Shown piece after piece: positions 34,142 to 42,975 of a DNA stretch of 64,000 bases. The notes below the pieces were generated by a model, which was not told the DNA's origin, searched no databases, and worked only from the letters and a program-made list of their open reading frames with translations. Each line of letters opens with the position of its first letter. Position 1 is the stretch's first letter. The DNA is taken from positions 3,162,001-3,226,000 of the forward strand of contig NZ_CP058579.1 of NCBI RefSeq assembly GCF_013402875.1. Direction: 5' to 3'. Source of the stretch: Halorarum salinum (lineage in GTDB: Archaea > Halobacteriota > Halobacteria > Halobacteriales > Haloferacaceae). A program made the position numbers and the translations under genes.

Positions 34142-36300
34142 CCGTCACGGTCGACTTCCGCGACGGCGACGCGGTCGTCTGGACGCGGACCGCCGACGGC
34201 GTCGAGCGCGAGCGGGTGGCCGGCTACGAGCCGTCGCTGCTCGTCGCCGGCCCGACCGACGCCCGGGAGCACCTCGCGGCCTGGCTCGGCGACGACGACC
34301 GGGTGGCGGGAACGGGGACGGTGGAGCGCTACCGGTCGCTGGCAGCGCGCGAGCCATCCTCCATGCTCCGTGTCGACCTGACCCGGCCGGACGCGGCCGG
34401 CCCGGTCGCCCGTCGGGTGGAACTCGAGTTCGAGCCGGCCCACTGCACCCCGTGGGACCTGCGGCTCTACGACGTGGACCTCTCGCCGGGGTTCCGCTTC
34501 CACCTCGACACCGGACGGAACCCCGCACTCGAGGAGGACCCGGTGACGCTCCGGATCGACCTCCCCGAACCCGCGCTTTCGGCGAGGGACGCCGGCGGCC
34601 TGCGTGTCGAGGGTAACCCCCTCGCGGACGACGAGCGGGACGCCGTCGAGGAGCTGTTCGACCGGCTCCGGGCGACCGACCCGGACGTGCTCGTGGCGTC
34701 GAGCGCGGACCTCGTGCCCGTGGTGTCCCGGCGGGCCGAGGCGCTCGACGTCCCGTTCGCGTGGGGCCGTGACTCGAACGGGACGAACGCTGCCGGGGAC
34801 GCGAGCCCTTCCGTGGACGAGTCGGACCCGAACGAGCGCGGCTGGCGACGGCTCGCGGGTGAGAACACCTACGAGGGCTACGGGCGGGTCGGCCACTCGC
34901 CGGCGCGGTACTCGATTCCCGGCCGAGCCATCGTCGACCGGTGGAACAGCTTCATGTGGGGGAAGGCCGGACTCGACGGCCTGCTGTACCTCGTCGAGCG
35001 GTCGTGGCGGCCCATCCAGGAGGCGGGGTGGGCGAGCATCGGGAGCGTCCTCACGTCGATGCAGATCAGGCACGCCAGGGCCCGGTACGTCCCGGCGCCG
35101 TGGCGGCCGTGGGAACACGAGCGGTTCAAGCCGGTCCGGACGCTCCACGAGGCCGACCGCGGCGGGGTGACGCTCGGCTCGGCGGTCGGCTACCACGAGG
35201 ACGTCGTCGAACTCGACTTCGCGTCGCTGTACCCGACGATCATCCGCGAGCACAACGTCAGCGCGGAGACGGTGCGGTGTGACTGTTGTAGCCGGCGGGA
35301 CGTCCCCGAACTCGGCTACGGCATCTGCGACCGGGAGGGGTTCCTCCCGAACGTGCTCGCCCGGCTCATCGACGACCGCGCGGGGTTCAAGGGGGCCGCC
35401 GTCGAGGGCGAGGAGGCGGCCGGGGCCAAGGCGGACGCCATCAAGTGGGTGCTCGTCTCCTGTTTCGGCTACCAGGGCTACCGCAACGCGAAGTTCGGCC
35501 GCATCGAGTGTCACGAGGCGATCAACGCCATCGCCCGGGACACCCTGCTCGACGCCAAGGGCGCGCTGGAGGCGGGCGGCTGGGAGGTGCTCCACGCCAT
35601 CGTGGACAGCGTCTGGATCCGGGAGGACGAACCGGGCGCGACCCCGCCCGAGGAACTGGCGGGAGCGGTGAGCGCGGCCGCGAACGTCCCGCTCGAACTG
35701 GAGTCGACCTACGACTGGGTGTGTTTCGTCCCCAAACACGACTCGAACGCGGGCGCGCTGACGAAGTACTTCGGCCGGAAACGGGACGGGTCGTACAGGG
35801 TCCGCGGCATCGAGTGCCGCCAGCGGAGCACGCCCGCGTTCGTCGCGGACGCCCAGCGGGACCTGATCCGGGCGGTCGACGCCGAGCGGTCGCCCCGGGC
35901 CGTCCGGGACCGCCTCGCCCGCCACCTCCGTCGGCTCGACGGCGGCGACGTGGACCCGGCGGACCTCGTCGTCACGACGCGCGCCACGAGGGGACCCGGG
36001 GAGTACGAGGCCGACACGCTCACCGCGGCGGCGCTCGACCGCCACTCGCACCTCGGCGTCGGGCGTTCTGCCGGCCAGTCGGTCCGGTACGTCGTGGTCG
36101 ACGACGGGGCCCGCGAGCGCGGCCGGGTTCGGCTCCCGTTCGAGGAGCCCGGCGGCTACGACGAGGGGTTCTATCGAGAGCTGCTGGTTCGAGCGGCCGC
36201 GAGCGTGGTGTCGCCGTTCGGCTGGGATCGCGACCGGCTCGACCGGGAACTCTCCTCCGAGCGCGACGCGAGGCTCGGCTCCTTCGGCGTTCGCGGGTAG
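34138..36300 (+). CDS. polB2: Family B DNA polymerase PolB2 (divergent, exonuclease motifs absent)
   Basis: 720 residues from GTG 34138, overlapping the previous stop (GTGA). The polymerase half shows motif A ELDFASLYPTII (D360 kept) and motif B IKWVLVSCFGYQGYRNAKFG (K436 kept, Asn replaced by Ser). Motif C reads HAIVDSVW, where the first Asp of YGDTDS is Ile488 and D490 is kept. KYFGRKRDGSYRVRGIECRQ follows the fingers-thumb pattern. No DxE Exo I, Exo II or Exo III motif is present in the N-terminal half. Archaeal PolB2 proteins of this sort were long viewed as inactivated, and a Sulfolobus member (Dpo2) is implicated in damage tolerance. A repair or translesion role is the likely one here. 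Confidence 0.85.
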   Translation: MTVTVDFRDGDAVVWTRTADGVERERVAGYEPSLLVAGPTDAREHLAAWLGDDDRVAGTGTVERYRSLAAREPSSMLRVDLTRPDAAGPVARRVELEFEPAHCTPWDLRLYDVDLSPGFRFHLDTGRNPALEEDPVTLRIDLPEPALSARDAGGLRVEGNPLADDERDAVEELFDRLRATDPDVLVASSADLVPVVSRRAEALDVPFAWGRDSNGTNAAGDASPSVDESDPNERGWRRLAGENTYEGYGRVGHSPARYSIPGRAIVDRWNSFMWGKAGLDGLLYLVERSWRPIQEAGWASIGSVLTSMQIRHARARYVPAPWRPWEHERFKPVRTLHEADRGGVTLGSAVGYHEDVVELDFASLYPTIIREHNVSAETVRCDCCSRRDVPELGYGICDREGFLPNVLARLIDDRAGFKGAAVEGEEAAGAKADAIKWVLVSCFGYQGYRNAKFGRIECHEAINAIARDTLLDAKGALEAGGWEVLHAIVDSVWIREDEPGATPPEELAGAVSAAANVPLELESTYDWVCFVPKHDSNAGALTKYFGRKRDGSYRVRGIECRQRSTPAFVADAQRDLIRAVDAERSPRAVRDRLARHLRRLDGGDVDPADLVVTTRATRGPGEYEADTLTAAALDRHSHLGVGRSAGQSVRYVVVDDGARERGRVRLPFEEPGGYDEGFYRELLVRAAASVVSPFGWDRDRLDRELSSERDARLGSFGVRG

Positions 36301-36568
36301 GAACGGGACCCGTCGGTAGGGGAGGGAGCCGGTCGGCGTCCGGGCCGCCGTTCGCGACCAGGGCGGCGGTCGGGAGGGAACTGGTCCGGGACCGCGAACA
36401 GTGAGTATCCGTCGGAATGTCCCGGTGCGCGGCCACCGTCCTCCCAGTATGCGGCACGGGAGTGATACAAATCTCTATCCTGCGCCCCGGCGTTTAGCTG
36501 CACGGGTTTTTGGGCTCGCAGCGCCGCGAACCGGAGCGTCGCCGAGCCAGGGAAGCCCGGAGAACATC

Positions 36569-36973
36569 ATGGTATCAGACCGAACGAGAGGGGAGATAGA
36601 GGAGTACCTCGGCCAGGTTCCGAGCTGGCTCGAGTCGCTCTCGGACCCGGCCGCCGACCACAGCTGGGGCGTCGTGCGCGACCTCGAACTGGGGGAGACG
36701 GCCCTGCCGAACCGGGAGAAGTCGCTCGTCGCGCTCGGCGCCGCGGCCGCGATGAACTGTCCGTACTGCATCCGCTTCCACACGGAGGAGGCGAAGCTAC
36801 ACGACGTCTCCGACGAGGGGCTCGCCGAGGCCGTGAACGTCGCCGCCAACGTGAAGTACTTCTCGACGATCCTGCACGGCGCGGAGGTCGACATGGACGC
36901 GTTCGCGACCGAGACGGACGAGATAGCCGAACACATCAGGGAGCAGGAGGCGGCCGCCGCAGGCGCCGACTGA
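36569..36973 (+). CDS. Carboxymuconolactone decarboxylase / AhpD-like protein
   Basis: A 134-residue all-helical protein with the AhpD-type redox motif MNCPYCIRFHTEEAKLHDVSD (CxxC followed by H). The preceding ALPNREKSLVALGAAAA is the conserved helix. It probably acts as a thiol-based peroxidase or alkylhydroperoxidase partner. ATG 36569 is chosen from family length; the longer upstream frame from 36401 looks non-coding. Confidence 0.85.
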   Translation: MVSDRTRGEIEEYLGQVPSWLESLSDPAADHSWGVVRDLELGETALPNREKSLVALGAAAAMNCPYCIRFHTEEAKLHDVSDEGLAEAVNVAANVKYFSTILHGAEVDMDAFATETDEIAEHIREQEAAAAGAD

Positions 36974-37097
36974 CGGGGCGCCCGCGACCGGCCATTTTTC
37001 CGCGGCCGATTCACCGCTCCACGCGGTACCGACGAGGAGGCGCTGTCCCCCTCAGGGCAGGGAAAGCATTTACCAAAGGGGAATTTCTCTGCAGTCG

Positions 37098-37562
37098 ATG
37101 TATCGACGACAGGTTCCGTCCCTCCTGGTGCTTCTCGCTCTCGGTGCAGGCTGTACCACGCCCGGCGATCGAGACGCACCGAAGGGCGGGTCGCCCACTC
37201 CCGTGGTCGGTGCTCCCACCGAGACGACCACGAGTACAGCGGGAACGGGATCGCCGATGCCATCCTCCGAACTGTCGAACGAGGAAGCGAAAGCACGGGC
37301 ACTTCGTGCCGAAGAAGCGTACATCACTCGACGGTTCGAAAACTCGTCCTGTCTCGACGGCTGGGGGTTAACCGGATACACCGGAATCGAGAAAGAAGCG
37401 ATAGTGACCGATCGCACTGCCGACGGCGTCCACGTAGAGGTCACGCAGCCGTACTGGTACTCGACGGACCGAGACGAAGCGGACGGCGGTTCGAACGCGC
37501 GCTACCGCGTCACACCTGCTGTGATTCGGCGAACCAGCGGCGACGACGTGTCTCCGTGTTGA
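37098..37562 (+). CDS. Putative lipoprotein
   Basis: A 154-residue exported protein. The signal MYRRQVPSLLVLLALGAGC ends in lipobox LGAGC, followed by a Thr/Ser/Pro/Gly spacer (about residues 20-55) and a small domain with two Cys (SSCLDGWGL and the terminal DDVSPC), which could form a disulfide. A GCATTTACC box about 30 nt upstream may be its promoter. There is no known family. Confidence 0.65.
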   Translation: MYRRQVPSLLVLLALGAGCTTPGDRDAPKGGSPTPVVGAPTETTTSTAGTGSPMPSSELSNEEAKARALRAEEAYITRRFENSSCLDGWGLTGYTGIEKEAIVTDRTADGVHVEVTQPYWYSTDRDEADGGSNARYRVTPAVIRRTSGDDVSPC

Positions 37563-37629
37563 GTTTGCAACCAGACTCAGCGTCGGGGACGGTTCGACGA
37601 CCGACGCCGAGAACGGACTACGCCTAGAG

Positions 37630-38025
37630 TCATTCCTCCATCATCATCTCAGTACCGTCATCGTGGATTTCCACGATGAGACCGGAGCCGTGTTGGAGGT
37701 CGTATTCGTCGATCTTGAATGGGTGAGAGGACTGAAGTTCGCCGTCTCCCTCGATACGGAGCTCGTGTCGGCCCGTGGCGTCGATCCTCGTTGCAACGGA
37801 CTCGTATCCCCCCTGAGGCACCTGCACCTCGCCCTCGGAAACCACTGAACCCCCCGCCGTAATGGAAAACTGAACGGCTACGTCCGTAGAGGATTCGTTG
37901 CTGAACGCGAGCGTGATCTCCTCCGTTGACGGCAGGTCCAGCTGAGTAATACATCCGCCTCCGATCGCAAGGGCGACTACGGGAACTCCTCCGAGGAGGG
38001 CTTGACGGCGTGAGAGCGGGGCCAT
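37630..38025 (-). CDS. Tat-exported lipoprotein
   Basis: 131 residues. The twin-arginine signal SRRQALLGG is followed by a hydrophobic stretch and lipobox IGGGC at about residue 25. The mature part is a single Ig-like beta domain (EITLAFSNESSTDVAVQFSI and GYESVATRIDATGRHELRIEG) and ends in acidic DDGTEMMMEE. It is likely anchored on the outer face of the membrane. The function is unknown. Confidence 0.8.
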   Translation of the reverse strand: MAPLSRRQALLGGVPVVALAIGGGCITQLDLPSTEEITLAFSNESSTDVAVQFSITAGGSVVSEGEVQVPQGGYESVATRIDATGRHELRIEGDGELQSSHPFKIDEYDLQHGSGLIVEIHDDGTEMMMEE

Positions 38026-38190
38026 CGACCGACACCGGGAGTAGTACTGATAAGTGTCTTGTGTCGATAGAACACGCAGACCAGTTTAGCGGCTGTCGCA
38101 TGCCGAACCGTGTCTCGAACTCGAATTCCGACGGGGCCGGTAGAGCAGGTCCGCGGCGGAACGAAGCGGCGTCTTCGCGGACGGGGACGG

Positions 38191-38308
38191 TTCGAAACCC
38201 CCGCGTTCCCCGTGAACCCCGGATCGCACCGTGCTCCTCGCTCCCTTCGGTCGCGCTGTCGTTCGGAGGGCGCTTCGCACCTTCTCCGGGACTCGCGGGC
38301 TTTCGAGG
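38191..38308. repeat. Remnant of the interspersed repeat (copy D); 338-bp gap
   Basis: The gene-free stretch 38026-38363 contains TTCGAAACCCCCGCGTTCC (38191-38209) and ACTCGCGGGCTTTCGAGG (38291-38308). These are inverted relative to each other and match the CGAAAGCCCCCGCG arm of copies A-C. The 160-bp core is missing. No gene is seen here. Confidence 0.5.
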
Positions 38309-38363
38309 TCGTCAGGTCCCGTGACGCGCCGGGACCTACCGGCAGCAACCCGAGAGAATCCAC

Positions 38364-38960
38364 CTAGTCGGCGTTCACGCCGTCGTCGTCGACGCCCGGC
38401 ACGTCCGAGAGGCTCACGTCCTCGGGCTCGTCCCCGCCGCCGGCCGACACCTCGCCGGAGTCGTCCTCGACGTACACGTCGTCCGCGAAGCCGGCGACCG
38501 CGTTGGCGTACTTGCCCTCCTCCAGTTTCTCCGGGGTGGCCGGCGCCTCGGCGACGCCGTCGGCGGGGCGGAACTCCCCGAGCGGGTCGTCGATGGTGAT
38601 TCCGTGGGCCGAGAAGAACGACTCGTACCGGCGGTAGTGGGGCTCGAGTTCGTCGGCCGGGATCTCCATCATCTCGGTCCAGCCGTGCTCGAAGAAGTCG
38701 AAGTTCCCCTGGAGGTGGGTGATCTCGCGCGCCTCGGCCTCGGAGTAGCCCTCCTCCAGCGCGGCGACGTAGGCGTCCATCGTCGCCGCGAAGAAGTCGT
38801 CGAGGTGGTCGCGCCGCTCCTCCCGACGGGACTCGTCCGCCTTCCCGAGGAAGATGCGGGTGTGGAGCTTCACGAGCCCGTAGGTGGCGACGTTCCTGAC
38901 CCCGGGCGTGGTGAGCGCCTTCCTGGCGGCCCAGTGTCGCGGGTTCTGGCGGAGCTTCAT
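38364..38960 (-). CDS. DUF6149 family protein
   Basis: A 198-residue helical protein. It starts MKLRQNPRHWAARKALTTPG. The middle includes DDFFAATMDAYVAALEEGYSEAEAREITH and HLQGNFDFFEHGWTEMMEIP. The tail is long, acidic and disordered (VYVEDDSGEVSAGGGDEPED). This matches the haloarchaeal DUF6149 family as I recall it. The function is unknown. Confidence 0.75.
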   Translation of the reverse strand: MKLRQNPRHWAARKALTTPGVRNVATYGLVKLHTRIFLGKADESRREERRDHLDDFFAATMDAYVAALEEGYSEAEAREITHLQGNFDFFEHGWTEMMEIPADELEPHYRRYESFFSAHGITIDDPLGEFRPADGVAEAPATPEKLEEGKYANAVAGFADDVYVEDDSGEVSAGGGDEPEDVSLSDVPGVDDDGVNAD

Positions 38961-39142
38961 CGGCGTCGCGTTGGGGGGCGATCGACATAAACGGTGGGCC
39001 GTTCGGACGGCGCGGCGGACGGACGGCGCGGCGACGGGGCGCGGGGAACCCCGAGGAGAACGCCGGAGCTGCCGCGCTCGCGCGAATCAGCGAGAATGCA
39101 CGGATAGCAACCCACATTAACCCCGAAGCCGAACCGCGGTGT

Positions 39143-40387
39143 ATGACCGAGTCGTTCGTCATCATCGGCGACGGAGTCGCGGGGTCGTCCGCCGCCGAGA
39201 CCCTCCGGGAGGAGGAACCCGACGCCGACATCACCGTGCTCACGGACGAGGGCGAGGCCCTCTACAATCGAATCCTCATCAAGGAGTTCGCGAAGGGGAA
39301 GCTCCCCGAGGCGCCCATCTCCATCCACGACGAGGGGTGGTACGAGGAGCGCGACATCGACCTGCGGCTCGACACGCTCGTCGTCGACCTCCGCACCGAC
39401 GCCCACGAGGTCGAGACCCACGAGGGCGAGGTGTTCGAGTACGACAAGCTTCTCCTCGCCATCGGCGGCACCCCCCAACAGCTCCCGGTCGGCAACTCGG
39501 ACGCCGACGGCGTCCACCACTTCTGGACGTTCCAGGACGCCAGGGGCATCAAGGAGGCCGTCGAGGGGGCCGAGAACGGCGTCATCGTCGGCGCCGGCCT
39601 CCTCGGCATCGACTTCGCCGCCATCTGTGGCGCCCAGGGGGTCGAGGCGAACTACCTCATGCGCGGCGAGTGCTGGTGGCGCTACGCGCTCTCGAAGGAC
39701 GGCGCCGAGATCATGCACGAGGCGATGCGCGAGCGCGGCGTCGAACCCGTCTTCGACTCCGGGGTCGACCGGTTCGAGACGGACGACGACGGCCACATCG
39801 AGGCCGCCGTCGACCCGAACGGCGAGCGCTACCCCGCGGACTTCGCGGGCGTCGCCATCGGGCTGAACTTCAACACGGAGCTCGTCGAGGACACGCCCAT
39901 CGAGATCGACGACGGCATCGTCGTCGACGAGTACATGCGGACGAACCTCGAGGACGTGTACGCGGCGGGCGACATCACCCAGTTCCACGACGTCATCCTG
40001 GGCGAGCGCGCCCAGAACGGCGCGTGGGGCTCCGCGAAGGAGCAGGGCACCGTCGCCGCGAGGAACATGCTCGAGTACGGTTCGGAGGGGTTCAGGTGGG
40101 TCTCCTCGTACTCGATCACCCACTTCGACTTCCCGTTCCTCTCCTTCGGCCACCCGACGCTCGGCGACGACGAGATCGAGCGCAAGTTCGGCGAGGACGA
40201 GTGGCGCCGCCTCGCGCTGAAGGACGGCAAGATCGTCGGCGGCGTCCTCATCGGCAACCTCGCGCCGCAGTCGGCGTACAAACAGCTCATGCGCGAGCAG
40301 GTCGACGTGGGGGCACAGAAGGAGACGCTGATGAAGGAGGGGTTCTCGGTCGAGGACCTCGAACAGGAGGCGGCCGCGGGCGAGTAG
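39143..40387 (+). CDS. NAD(P)/FAD-dependent pyridine nucleotide oxidoreductase
   Basis: 414 residues in the rubredoxin/nitrite reductase-like FAD family. The FAD motif is VIIGDGVAGSSAAETLRE, the NAD(P) motif GVIVGAGLLGIDFAAICGAQG, and the third FAD contact VYAAGDITQFHD. There is no CxxC redox-active disulfide. It probably transfers electrons from NAD(P)H to a small redox partner; no partner gene is adjacent. A C-terminal reductase-type domain (LSFGHPTLGDDEIERKFG) is present. Confidence 0.85.
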   Translation: MTESFVIIGDGVAGSSAAETLREEEPDADITVLTDEGEALYNRILIKEFAKGKLPEAPISIHDEGWYEERDIDLRLDTLVVDLRTDAHEVETHEGEVFEYDKLLLAIGGTPQQLPVGNSDADGVHHFWTFQDARGIKEAVEGAENGVIVGAGLLGIDFAAICGAQGVEANYLMRGECWWRYALSKDGAEIMHEAMRERGVEPVFDSGVDRFETDDDGHIEAAVDPNGERYPADFAGVAIGLNFNTELVEDTPIEIDDGIVVDEYMRTNLEDVYAAGDITQFHDVILGERAQNGAWGSAKEQGTVAARNMLEYGSEGFRWVSSYSITHFDFPFLSFGHPTLGDDEIERKFGEDEWRRLALKDGKIVGGVLIGNLAPQSAYKQLMREQVDVGAQKETLMKEGFSVEDLEQEAAAGE

Positions 40388-40546
40388 GCGGATCGTCGCG
40401 CGCGACGAACCGGAACCGAACCGACGCGCCGCAGTTCTCGCGAACGCGAACGACGACCAGCGGCGGCGACGGTCGGGAGCACGGCGAGACGCCGCCGGGA
40501 GCCGCCGACCGACACCGTTTTCGGCGGCTCGCCCCCATCGGAGCGT

Positions 40547-40963
40547 ATGGACGGCGGCGGCTCAAGCGACATGACGCTCGCGTTCGAACTGGCGGCGCTC
40601 AAGCGCCTCGCCGACCCGAACGGCGTGTTCAACGACGCCCGTGGGTGGACCGAGTACGTCGGCGTGGTCTCGGAGAAGCCGACGTACGTGGTGACGAACT
40701 TCACGCGCAAGCACCGCGTCCGGCAGGACTTCTTCTCGGGCCCGCGCGGCGTACGGGAGTCGCTGGAGAACGTGAAAGCGCAGTTCGACACGGACCGGCA
40801 CGTGTTCGTCGGGACGACCGAGGAGGACGAGGCGACGGCCGGGGCCGCGGGGTGGGAGTTCCTCCCGCTCGAGTCGGCGGCCGACGCCGCCGGCTGGGAG
40901 CTGACCGACGGCGAGGAACCGGAGGACCCGTTCGGCGACGAGGGACGGGACGACTGGCCGTAG
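40547..40963 (+). CDS. Haloarchaeal conserved protein (DUF7124-like)
   Basis: 138 residues. The core SDMTLAFELAALKRLADPNG, then GWTEYVGVVSEKPTYVVTNF and RKHRVRQDFFSGPRG, followed by FDTDRHVFVGTTEEDE, matches a strongly conserved haloarchaeal family I recall as DUF7124. The tail is acidic. It has a nucleotidyl/HAD-like alternation of strands and helices, but no motif allows a function. Confidence 0.75.
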   Translation: MDGGGSSDMTLAFELAALKRLADPNGVFNDARGWTEYVGVVSEKPTYVVTNFTRKHRVRQDFFSGPRGVRESLENVKAQFDTDRHVFVGTTEEDEATAGAAGWEFLPLESAADAAGWELTDGEEPEDPFGDEGRDDWP

Positions 40964-41121
40964 GCGACGGACGACGACCCCCACCGGGAACTCCGAGCGA
41001 CGGCCCGGACTTTTTCACACGCGAACCGTAGCCGCCGATCCGAGCAGTAATTGCACGGAATCCCGAACTCGAGCTACCCCTTTCGAAAGCCATAATCGCC
41101 GTCCGCCCCTGCACCCGACCG

Positions 41122-42045
41122 ATGAGCCACAACTTGCCCGACGTGCAGGCGAGCCGACCGGACGTGACGGTCGGGCTCAGCCAGGTCGGGGTGACGGGGG
41201 TCGAGAAGCTGGTGAAGATCAGCCGGAACGGCGACCGGCCGTGGGTGCTGATGGCCGACTTCTCCGTCTTCGTGGACCTGCCCGGCGAGCGGAAGGGCAT
41301 CGACATGAGCCGGAACATGGAGGTCATCGACGAGGTGCTGGAGGCCGCGACCCGCGAGGAGGCCTACCGCGTCGAGGACGTCTGCGGCGACGCGGCGGAC
41401 CGACTCCTCGCGAAACACGAGTACACCTCGACGGCCGTGGTCGAGATGACCGCGGAACTGGTCCAGCGGGAGGAGACGCCCGCCAGCGAGCACGAGACCC
41501 AGAGCACCGTCGACGTCATCGCCTCCGCGACCGCGACCGAGGAGGGCACGCGCGAGGAAATCGGCGCCCGCGTCACCGGAATGACCGTCTGCCCCTGCTC
41601 GCAGGGGATGTCGGAATCGCGCGCCCGCGACAAGCTAGCGGATCTCGGGGTCGACGACGACACGGTCGAGGAGTTCCTCGACGCGGTCCCCCAGCCGGGA
41701 CACTCCCAGCGCGGCCACGCCACGCTCACGTTCACCGCCGAGGGCGCCCCGGAGGTGGACCTGCTCGACGTCATCGACACCGCGCGGGACTCGATGAGCG
41801 CGCGCATCTACAACTACGCGAAGCGGCCCGACGAGGACCACATGACCTACCACGCCCACGTGAACGCGAAGTTCGTGGAGGACTGCGTGCGGACGATGGC
41901 CGAGGACGTGGTCGAGGAGTTCTCCCACCTGGAGGACGACGTGACCGTCCACATGAAGCAGTCGAACGACGAGTCGATCCACCAGCACAACGCACACGCC
42001 GAACGGGAGGTTCCGATGGGGCTGCTTCGCGAGGAACTGTCCTGA
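41122..42045 (+). CDS. mptA: GTP cyclohydrolase MptA (archaeal type)
   Basis: 307 residues, FolE2/MptA family (GTP cyclohydrolase IV). It begins [20 protein letters not shown]. The metal-site motif [11 protein letters not shown] has Cys residues, [12 protein letters not shown] carries His, and [15 protein letters not shown] and [15 protein letters not shown] are further conserved blocks. It converts GTP to 7,8-dihydroneopterin cyclic phosphate, the first step of tetrahydrofolate/methanopterin-type pterin synthesis. It is monocistronic. Confidence 0.93.
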   Translation: MSHNLPDVQASRPDVTVGLSQVGVTGVEKLVKISRNGDRPWVLMADFSVFVDLPGERKGIDMSRNMEVIDEVLEAATREEAYRVEDVCGDAADRLLAKHEYTSTAVVEMTAELVQREETPASEHETQSTVDVIASATATEEGTREEIGARVTGMTVCPCSQGMSESRARDKLADLGVDDDTVEEFLDAVPQPGHSQRGHATLTFTAEGAPEVDLLDVIDTARDSMSARIYNYAKRPDEDHMTYHAHVNAKFVEDCVRTMAEDVVEEFSHLEDDVTVHMKQSNDESIHQHNAHAEREVPMGLLREELS

Positions 42046-42102
42046 GCCCACCGGTCGACCACGCTTCCTCCCGGTGCTCGACCCCGTCCACAGTGCCCGA
42101 CG

Positions 42103-42933
42103 TCACCCCCGCGACCCGTCCCCGTTCGCCCGAAACCGTAGCGGCTCCGCTTGCTCCCACCGACGCCGGAACCGCTCGCGCGCGTCGCCCGCGAACTCGG
42201 GATCCTTCAGGTCGATCATGGCGAACGAACGCTCCGGGTCGACCGGGCTCGGGACCTCCAGACACACCTCCGCGTCGTCGACGAGCGTGAACGTCCCCCG
42301 GACGCCCGCGGCGGTCCGAACCTCGAAGTTGGGGTGGGCCATCACGCGGTCGGCGTACTGGCGCCCGACGCTCTCCGGGAGTCGCGCCGGCAACCCCTCC
42401 TCGAGGAGGACCGAGACGTCGACCCCGCGTTCGAGCGCCCCCTCCAGTTCGTCCATCACCGCCTCCCCCACGTCGCCCAGGTCGAGCCCCGAGGCGGGCG
42501 CGGAGGCGATCATGGCGACCCGGTCGGCGGCCGCGGCGAGCCGTTCGAGCAGGAGGTCCGCCGTCTCGGCGGATCCGACCGCGGCGGTCCAGAACTGCTC
42601 GTCGGGCGGTTCGCCGGCCTCCAGTTCCGTCGAGAGGGTCTCGACGACGCGCTCGTACTGTTGGGCCGTCTCCTCGAGCTCCCGCTTCTTCTCCTCCAGC
42701 AGGCGGTCGAGCGCGGCGTCCGGCTCGACGGCGACGTACTTCTTGGGGCGACTCGCCGCCTGACTGCGGGCGAGTCGGTGGCGCTCGAGGCTGTTGAGCA
42801 CGTCGTACACCCGGCCCATCGGGACCTCGCTGGCGTCCGACAACTCCTTGGCGGTTGCCGGGGCGGCGTCGAGCAGTGCGCGGTACGCGCGTGCCTCGTA
42901 CTCCGAGAGGCCGAGGTCGCGAAGCGTGGCCAT
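42103..42933 (-). CDS. TrmB-family transcriptional regulator
   Basis: 276 residues from ATG 42933 (MATLRDLGLSEYEARAYRALL). The TrmB winged helix has ATAKELSDASEVPMGRVYDVLNSL and the basic wing RPKKYVAVEPDAAL. A coiled segment follows (EEKKRELEETAQQYERV), then a PLD-like effector domain. TrmB proteins sense sugars or other metabolites. The ligand here is unknown. It is convergent with mptA. Confidence 0.88.
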   Translation of the reverse strand: MATLRDLGLSEYEARAYRALLDAAPATAKELSDASEVPMGRVYDVLNSLERHRLARSQAASRPKKYVAVEPDAALDRLLEEKKRELEETAQQYERVVETLSTELEAGEPPDEQFWTAAVGSAETADLLLERLAAAADRVAMIASAPASGLDLGDVGEAVMDELEGALERGVDVSVLLEEGLPARLPESVGRQYADRVMAHPNFEVRTAAGVRGTFTLVDDAEVCLEVPSPVDPERSFAMIDLKDPEFAGDARERFRRRWEQAEPLRFRANGDGSRG

Positions 42934-42975
42934 GCCCCCGAGGTCGGACTCGACCGTCAAAAACGCACCGGGAGT

